Positions 55,254 through 64,000 of a stretch of DNA of 64,000 nucleotides are shown here, piece after piece. Position numbers and translations under genes: made by a program. Source of the stretch: Notamacropus eugenii (lineage: Eukaryota > Chordata > Mammalia > Diprotodontia > Macropodidae); contig NC_092872.1 of assembly GCF_028372415.1 (NCBI RefSeq), positions 258,937,008-259,001,007 on the forward strand. Reading direction: 5' to 3'. How positions within the stretch are numbered: position 1 is the stretch's first letter; each line of letters starts with the position of its first letter. Under the pieces are notes generated by a model that was not told the origin of the DNA, ran no database searches, and was given only the letters and a program-made list of their open reading frames with translations.

Positions 55254-57660
55254 AGAATAAGGGGAAAGAAGAAAAGGGAATGAAACCAATTAATCAGTGA
55301 ATATTCTTTAAAAAAGGAAGATAAAAAAGATGAACAGAAAGCATCAGATGGACTTAGAGATCACAAGGAAGAAATTCTTCCCTGTGCTCACGATGCCTGG
55401 AATGTATCAACAGGATCACTTGATAGATTGCTGGTGTCTCCTGAAGGTGCTATCTAACACACAAGAGGAAACATTAGAAAAATACTTCCTAAAAGGGTCA
55501 TTTTGGGGTTGGACAAAGCCATTCCCTTGCTTGGGTACCCAGCCATCCATGCTCAGCCAATCCCATGGGATCTGACTAGGGATGGAAAAGCATACAAGTC
55601 TTAAGGTATGCTCCAGGTATTTTGTCCTTGGTGTAGGAAAGGAGGGAAGGAAAGGTCAGGGCTTCCGCCTGGAGGTAGTTTTCAAAGGCACCTTGTACCT
55701 TGTCTGATCTGATCCTCTCATCTAGCAGATGCCCAGAAAGGGGGAGAAGACATGCTCGAGGTTTCCATGGCTGTGAAGAGGTACAGGTGGCATCCTGAGG
55801 CAGGTCTTCTGACTCTTATGATGAGGCTCATCTGCCAGGCAGACTTTGGGTTAGTGGACACGGTGTTCAGTTTAGCCTCCAGACTTAAGTTGTCCCCAAC
55901 TTTTCATGAGTACTTGACAAGCAGTAAACTTATTGAAATGATGAAACTTTTCAAGTCCCTACTTTTAGCTCTTTCTCTATAATATCAGATAAATTTTAGG
56001 AGGGTGAAATTCCTTAGGGCCAGATTACCAGCTAGATGAATCCATTTTAAACAAAGGATGTTCTCTTCCCAACCTCTTAACTTTCAGATAATTAGGGAAA
56101 TGGAATAGTAGTAGTACACCCTTTGCTAGGTTCCTGTAGTACTGCTAGTACTTGAGACTTCCAAAGATCTGTGATTTTATCAGTGTGAATATTTTTTCCC
56201 CTCTCTGATCCCAATCCTTCCCCATGCCTGCCTACCCTAGAATAGTTTGGTGAGTGGGTCAGAAAGTGCCTCAGGTGGTGGCCAGTTTTTTGGCTGAAAT
56301 GCTGTCTTGATTCTTAGCCCATGTGGGTCGTGGAACTCATGGGTCACCACCAGCCCCTCAAACTCAAAGTGTTTCCCTTTTTGTAAGACCTTTCAGAGCT
56401 CAAATTCTATTGGGGTAACTCCACATCTTAAGGAGGCAGGGGAAGAGGACTTTGAGGGAGGGATGTTTCATATTAAGAAGCACAGGTCTGCTGAACAGCT
56501 CAACAGAACAATTCTTGATATATTAGATACTTATCTTCCTCTGGATGGAGGGTCTCTGATCATGCTGGTGTGGCTAAGGGTCACACTTGATGTAATGAGC
56601 CATCAGCAAAGGTTTGTTGCAAATCCCATGCTCACTTTCCCCTGACAGTTAGCTTTGGTTTCCTGGCTGATACTAGGACATCATAAGCCAGAATTTCTAG
56701 CCAATATAAGGAGTGGAAAGAGTGCTGGATTTGGAATGAGGAAACTTGGGATCGAGCATGGACTCCTGTCTCCCAGCTCTAAATCTCATGGTACTCATGG
56801 GCTTGGACTACTTTCCTTTAGCAGACCCACCATCAACTTACTTTAAGGCATTATTATTGACCTGCATTTTCAGGTGTGGTCTTCCAGAATCCTTTCTGTC
56901 AGGGCTAGATGGAAAGAGAATTATGAGACCGAGATTAAATTATAATTGGCTCAAATTCAAAGGAAGCTTCTTGGTTTAGACTTCTCTTTTGCCAAAGGTG
57001 TGGAGTGCTGGCCTGCTTAAATTAACTTGCTTGGGCCATAACTTTTCAGGAATTGCCCTAACCTTTGCACTACCTGTGGAGGTTCAGCACCATTCTTAGA
57101 GGAGGATCTGCTTCTTGTCCTCTAATGTCCAGACCTGCAATGTAACCCTTTCCCTACCACAACAGCCGCTCACCTGAGGAAGTATTGTACAACAGAAGCA
57201 GGCTCTACCTGAGGTCCATAGGCCCATAGAATCCTAGAGCAGGAAGGGGCCTTAGATGGCATCTGGCCCAACCCTCTCATTACAGATGGGGATATTGAGA
57301 CTCAAAAGTGAAACAACTTGTCCAAGCTGGCAGAGAAGACCATTCTACTGATTCCAAATCTAGCCTGCTGTGGGTCCCCACTTTTTAACCATACCCCACT
57401 CCATAGAAGGCATGAAAAGGAGGGTGGGTCTCTTTGCTGTACTAACAGACACCTGTATTTCAAGTTGGCATCTGCTGCTTGGGAGGTAGGCTTCACTATA
57501 GGCCTAACTTTGGGTCTGGGCTGGCATTGGTCCTATACCACTGAGGTGGCAATCTGTACCCTTATCTCATTCTAGACAGGTCAACACAATGAAATGACTT
57601 TTCAGTTTTGGGAAATAAAAAAAAAATCTGTTGCAATAAAATTGAGTGTGTCATAAGAAG
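55254..57660 (+). other. AIFM2: AIFM2 3'UTR (inferred extent)
   Basis: About 2.4 kb after the stop with little recognisable repeat (one antisense MIR piece near 57230-57310). It ends at AATAAA signals (57614 and 57635) followed by a TGAGTGTGT element that suits cleavage/polyadenylation. No conserved ORF is seen. Confidence 0.6.
57635..57640 (+). other. AIFM2: Polyadenylation signal, AIFM2
   Basis: AATAAA is followed within 10-15 nt by a GT-rich downstream element. A second AATAAA lies 21 nt upstream at 57614. Confidence 0.6.
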
Positions 57661-58304
57661 GACTCTGGATATCTTTTTGCCTTTTTTTCTTTTTTCCTTA
57701 AAAAACAAACAAGCCTGAAGAGAAACATCATCAGAAGTTACAGAGATTATTAGGGGGAGAAAACATATTTGAGAAAAGCACCAAGTGAAAAATGTCTTTC
57801 AGATTTTTCTCTCCAACATGGAATGTAGACAACAGACAGAACCAAAGTCATTTGTCATGCCCTCCCCTCTTGAAAAAAGAAAGAGGAACAGAAGATATAT
57901 ATTTTTTTAAGAATTTTGAAAGTTTTTTTTGCCTGTAAAAGTCAATGCTACAAATCTAAAACGAGGTCTGTCCTTGGAAAATAAGTTCTAAAATGACAAG
58001 AAGACACACGCGTAGCAATCCCGGGGAAGGGCCGGGATAATGTGGGACGGAGGATAGTTAAGGTGAATAGAAAATGGGGGCGGGCACTTGTCATGGAGGA
58101 CTGGAATCTGTGACAGCACAAACCGTTCCCCCTCTTTGTGGAGGGGAGTGCTCATTCTCCAGCGAACGGGGCTGCCTCCATCTCCCACCCTCTCCCTTCC
58201 TCATTTTTTTTTAAATCAATGCCCAACTCTCATTCCAAGCTGAATCCTCTTCAGATCCCTATAGAGGGAGAATATAAAGAGGGTCCGGCTGTGGGGGGGG
58301 GGGG
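57661..58304 (-). other. MACROH2A2: Probable MACROH2A2 3'UTR
   Basis: Repeat-poor sequence between the MACROH2A2 stop and the AIFM2 polyadenylation signal, with a CpG-containing stretch near 58008-58050. No AATAAA is visible on the minus strand here, so the 3' end may use a variant signal or extend into the AIFM2 3'UTR. Confidence 0.45.
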
Positions 58305-60430
<2,126 letters not shown>

Positions 60431-60459
60431 ACACTTAGACGTAGGATTTAATTTCTGCT

Positions 60460-61060
60460 GGTCCTGTTCCCTGCCCCTTCCTATATGTATAATATCTTGG
60501 TTTATACTTTTCTATGCACATCTTCTCACCCAGCAGTAGAATGTAAGCTTCCTGAGGCAGACACTTTAACTAGTGGAGAATCCACTGATCAATGCCAAAT
60601 AAAGGTTTTCAAATGCGGATTAACGAAACAAATCACTTTCTTCTTTTCCTGTATCTGAAGTGTTACTATTTGTTACATATGTTATGATTTTATAACTTTA
60701 TGATTTATAATTTCATAGCATTTTATGATTTTTAAAACATAAGATCTGTGTATCTTAAATGTTACCAGATGTTATATTTGTTACGATTCTTGCATAATCT
60801 CAGTTTAGCCTTTCATCTTAACTTCTGCTCAACAATTCAAGAGACATTTTATTAAGGCCCTGAGCTAGGGACTGGTGGTGCAAAGGCAAAAATGAAACCG
60901 CCCTTATCCTCAGGGAGAACTCTCATAGTCTGCTTTCCTAAAAGTGGCACAGTGGACAGGGTGCCAGGCCTGGAGTCAGGAAGACCTGAGTTCAAATTCA
61001 GCCTTAGACACTTACTAGCTGTGTAGTTCTGGGCAAGTCACTTAACTTTGTTAAGTTAAG
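60460..61060. mobile_element. L2 tails and a SINE piece
   Basis: A sense L2-like tail lies at about 60460-60620. An antisense L2 terminus lies at about 60830-60930 ('TTTTATTAAGGCCCTGAGCT'). A truncated sense tRNA-core SINE lies at about 60945-61060 ('CCTGGAGTCAGGAAGACCTG'). Between 61.06 and 61.66 kb I see nothing I can name. Confidence 0.5.
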
Positions 61061-61664
61061 GTTGCTAACAAGATGGGGGAGTGTCTGCAGAAACCTTATG
61101 CAGATTGGTGTTGGGCACCATCGATATTCAGAGCCCTGACTTAAAGCCTGGCCTTGGACATTCTCAGGGTGTAGTGGGGGGTAGTTGAGATTCCTGCAGA
61201 AGCAATGCTCCCTATAGGACCTGGCATCTTGGGAATTTGTCCAGACTGCTTAGAAGACCCTCCTGGTCAGCTCTTTTCTGCCCAGTGCCAGTCATCTTAG
61301 GGCAGAAGGTGCTGGCACAGAATTCACTATATTCATTTACAACAAACACAGCCTAGATCCAATTGAAAGGGACTTTAAAATCTGAGTCCTTCAAAAACCA
61401 GAGTCCGCACCTGTTGCCAGGATGAAGTGGAACGTTCAATTGGAAAAAATCTTCTGGTCTTGTTCACATGAAACCGCTGAGGACCCTCCTGTTGGGTATG
61501 CTAAATCTCCAACCTAAAAAAGGCATCGGGGCTGCTGAGGGCTGGAGCCAGGATGCATACGTCTACAAAGGTCAGGACGCCTCTGATGCTCTGATGTGGA
61601 GGGTGTGCGGTGAATACCACTTAAAGGAGTTACCCTGAAAGGTGGGGGTGGGGGTGGGGAGGTG

Positions 61665-61900
61665 GTTATATAACACCTACTATGTGCCTTTTAAGCACTT
61701 TGCAAGTATTATCTCATTTGATCCTCACAACAGCCCTGGGAGGTAGGTGCTATTATTATAATACAGTTGAAGAAACAGGCAAGCAGAAGTTAAGTGACTT
61801 GCTCAGGGTCACAAAGATGGTAAGTGTCTGAGGCTGTATTTGAACTCAGGTCTTTCTAACTCCAGACCCAGGGCACTATGGTGCCCCCTAGCCGCATCTG
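61665..61900 (-). mobile_element. MIR-type / tRNA-core SINE, antisense
   Basis: 'TTATCTCATTTGATCCTCAC', 'AGTTAAGTGACTTGCTCAGG' and 'TTTGAACTCAGGTCTTTCTA'. Confidence 0.7.
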
Positions 61901-62419
61901 AAGTGTTTTACACTGTTTATGGATCTCAAAAGCTAACTTCTAAAAGAGAAGGGGGCACTTCAAGGAGGTGTGGATACCAAGATTTGCTTACAATTTCCAA
62001 TTGTTCCCCTCCCTCATATATATATCTATCCTAACATTGGAAAAAGCTGGAGATTTCAGATTGAGAATTAACCTGGTGATGTCCAATGACTTGCACCCTT
62101 GTTCAGGGCTGCGTCTGCATGGAGAGATGAGAGATCCTATTGGGAACCTCCCCAGTGCCATTGTCTCCTCCAAGATTCTTTTGTGTCTCACTCATTTCGG
62201 GTTACAGTTGCACACTGGACAGAAAGCTCCTTGTGGTGAGGCCCATGCCCTTGCCATCATCTCTGCATCTCTGCCCGGCATTTATTACATACTTAATGTA
62301 TCTCTGGGCATGGGGGAGCCACCAAGTTTGGAAAAAAAGCCGATTCACACCCACACTTCAGTAGGGGCTTTTTGTCAAAAGAAGAAAAGAAGAAAAGAAG
62401 TTATTGCAGCCATTGGTTG

Positions 62420-62640
62420 GCAGGAGAGAATGTGTCAAGAAGGGTATGAGATAAGGATGGATGGGTATGGTGGCTGCAGGCTGCAGCAGGCCTTGAATAC
62501 CCCTCCAAGAAATCTGTACCATAGGAGCCACTGAAGATCTTTTTAGCAAAAGAGTAATGTGACCAGACCTCTCTCTTCTACATCCCTTGTACCTAGCAGA
62601 CACTCAAGAAATGTTTGTTGAATTCGATTAACTGGATTCC
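62420..62640. mobile_element. L2 fragments
   Basis: An antisense L2 piece ('AGGAGCCACTGAAGATC', 'AAAGAGTAATGTGACCAGAC') is followed by a sense tail ('GTACCTAGCAGACACTCAAG'). The stretches 61.9-62.4 and 62.65-63.05 kb are unclassified. Confidence 0.5.
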
Positions 62641-63044
62641 ATGACACTCCACTATCCTATTTTTCCAAACATTTTTGCAACATCTTTTGGTCTGTTTCCC
62701 ACCCTGTTTCATCTTCCTTCTGTCAGGTTCCCCAGGATTCACTATTTAGCCCACTGTTCCTGTCTGGACTTCATTCTCATGGTTTTCAATAGGCTTTAAA
62801 TCCATAAAACCAGCCCTGACTTTTCTAAGAAGCAAGCGCTGCTCCCACAGAGACAACTTCAAGCCAATTTAACCTCTGCATGTTCAAAGGTTCCCTATCC
62901 CTGAGCTAGTTTCTTCTCCCAGCTCTCCTGACTCTCATAACTGTATGTAGGCTCTGTCACATAACTCAGGCAAACACCTGATCTCCCCCAGCCTAAGATT
63001 CGTTATTTGTAAAATGAGGACAACAGTAGCACTTACTACCCTGT

Positions 63045-63270
63045 ACTGAACCCTCATAGGGTCGTTGTGAGACCAAAATGAGCAAAATCTGTCAACGGTT
63101 TGGAAAGCTTAAAAGGGCCCTCCGCAAAGGCACATTATTATGATGGGGAAACTCAGGCAAGAAGAGGCTAAGTGACTTGTCCATGGTCATGAAGTTAATA
63201 AATGTCTGTGGCAGAATTTAGACTTGCTGACTCCAGGCTCTGAGCTCTATCTACTGGACCCCCAAGCTAC
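63045..63270 (-). mobile_element. MIR-type SINE, antisense
   Basis: 'GGGGAAACTCAGGCAAGAAG' and 'GCTAAGTGACTTGTCCATGG'. Confidence 0.55.
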
Positions 63271-63814
63271 TCAGGTCAAGGAGGACCCACTGATCCAGGG
63301 AGGGTCCCTGTGACTTAGGGGAGGGCAGAGGTACCATGCTTGTTAAATCTACAGCAGGCAAGAAGTAGGGAGGGAGAACACTCAGCTTCTAGATCACAGA
63401 ATCAGGCTCTAAGGTCTAGACAGTTTATGATGATGCACAGAATCTAAACGGGTTGGATAATCCCTTAGTAACATTTCATAGGGATCAATATCAAGGTGAA
63501 CAACTCCTTGGTTTCTTCCTGCTAGCCCAGCAGGTCCTTGAAGGGAGGGTCTAGGTCCTCCTCTACCTTCCTCCTCAGTCTATTTCTTTGCTTCCTGCTC
63601 CTCTCCCTGTCTCTCTCTGCTTTACAGTCCCCTCCAGCACAAAGCCTTTCTCCAGCCCCTCCTTCACTACTTTTAGCACCCCACTCCCCCACTACTTGTA
63701 CTTATTCCGTACAAGATTTGTATTGACATATCTGCATCTGTCTGTTTCACCTTGTTGAAATATAAGCACCTTAAGGGTAGGGGCTAATTTTCTTCGTCCC
63801 TAGAATATTGTTGT

Positions 63815-64000
63815 TGTTTAGTTGTTTCAATCATGCCTGACTCCTTCTTTCAAAGATACTGGAGTGGTTTGCCATTTTCTTCTTCTGCTCATTTTACAGA
63901 TGAGGAGACTGAGGCAAACAGGGTGAAGTGACTAGCCCAGGGTCACACAGCTACCAAGTATCTGTTGCTCCATTTAAACTCAGGTCCTCCTGACTCCAGG
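63815..64000 (-). mobile_element. Marsupial tRNA-core SINE, antisense, cut by window edge
   Basis: It starts 'TTGTTGTTGTTTAGTTGTTT'-like (reverse of an AACAAC tail), then 'GGAGTGGTTTGCCATTTTC', 'GAGACTGAGGCAAACAGGG' and 'CAGGTCCTCCTGACTCCAGG' at the edge. It interrupts an L2-like tail at about 63740-63810. Confidence 0.8.

Overview
The window is vertebrate nuclear DNA from a marsupial. It holds large spliced genes with GT-AG introns, CpG-island promoters and dense old L2, MIR and L1 copies. The tRNA-core SINEs, including a copy of the WALLSI/WSINE type, are the kind known from Australian marsupials. The protein-level calls are firm; the species is not determined.

Layout, left to right. (1) 1-13.8 kb: SAR1A on the + strand, with six coding exons (198 aa) between 3705 and 11480, followed by a repeat-poor 3'UTR of about 2.3 kb. 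Its non-coding first exon and promoter lie left of the window. (2) 13.8-18.8 kb: intergenic, filled with L2, MIR and other retroelement copies. (3) 18.8-24.8 kb: TYSND1 on the + strand, with a CpG island carrying four CCAAT boxes and four coding exons (558 aa, ending in the peroxisomal signal SKL). The first 740 bp of intron 1 hold a cluster of RFX-type X-box palindromes. (4) 24.8-29.3 kb: intergenic repeats. (5) 29.3-57.6 kb: AIFM2 (FSP1) on the + strand, with a CpG-island promoter and probable non-coding first exon near 29.4 kb, then eight coding exons (373 aa) from 38192 to 55253. (6) 58.3 kb to the right edge: the last two coding exons of MACROH2A2 on the - strand, tail-to-tail with AIFM2. 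The order SAR1A-TYSND1-AIFM2-MACROH2A2 is the one known on human chromosome 10q22.1.

The genes are not an operon and share no pathway. SAR1A is the GTPase that starts COPII coat assembly. TYSND1 is the peroxisomal processing protease. AIFM2 is the CoQ10 oxidoreductase that suppresses ferroptosis. MACROH2A2 is a macro-domain histone variant.

The more unusual structure is non-coding. It includes the X-box cluster; an exact 147-bp duplication 2.25 kb apart inside AIFM2 intron 1; two full-length HAL1-like half-LINEs with target-site duplications, in the same orientation and flanking AIFM2 coding exons 2-7; a strong NRF2-type site at the presumed AIFM2 start; and two long polymorphism-prone simple repeats in one AIFM2 intron. 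I found no endogenous retrovirus, CRISPR array, RNA gene or novel protein-coding system.
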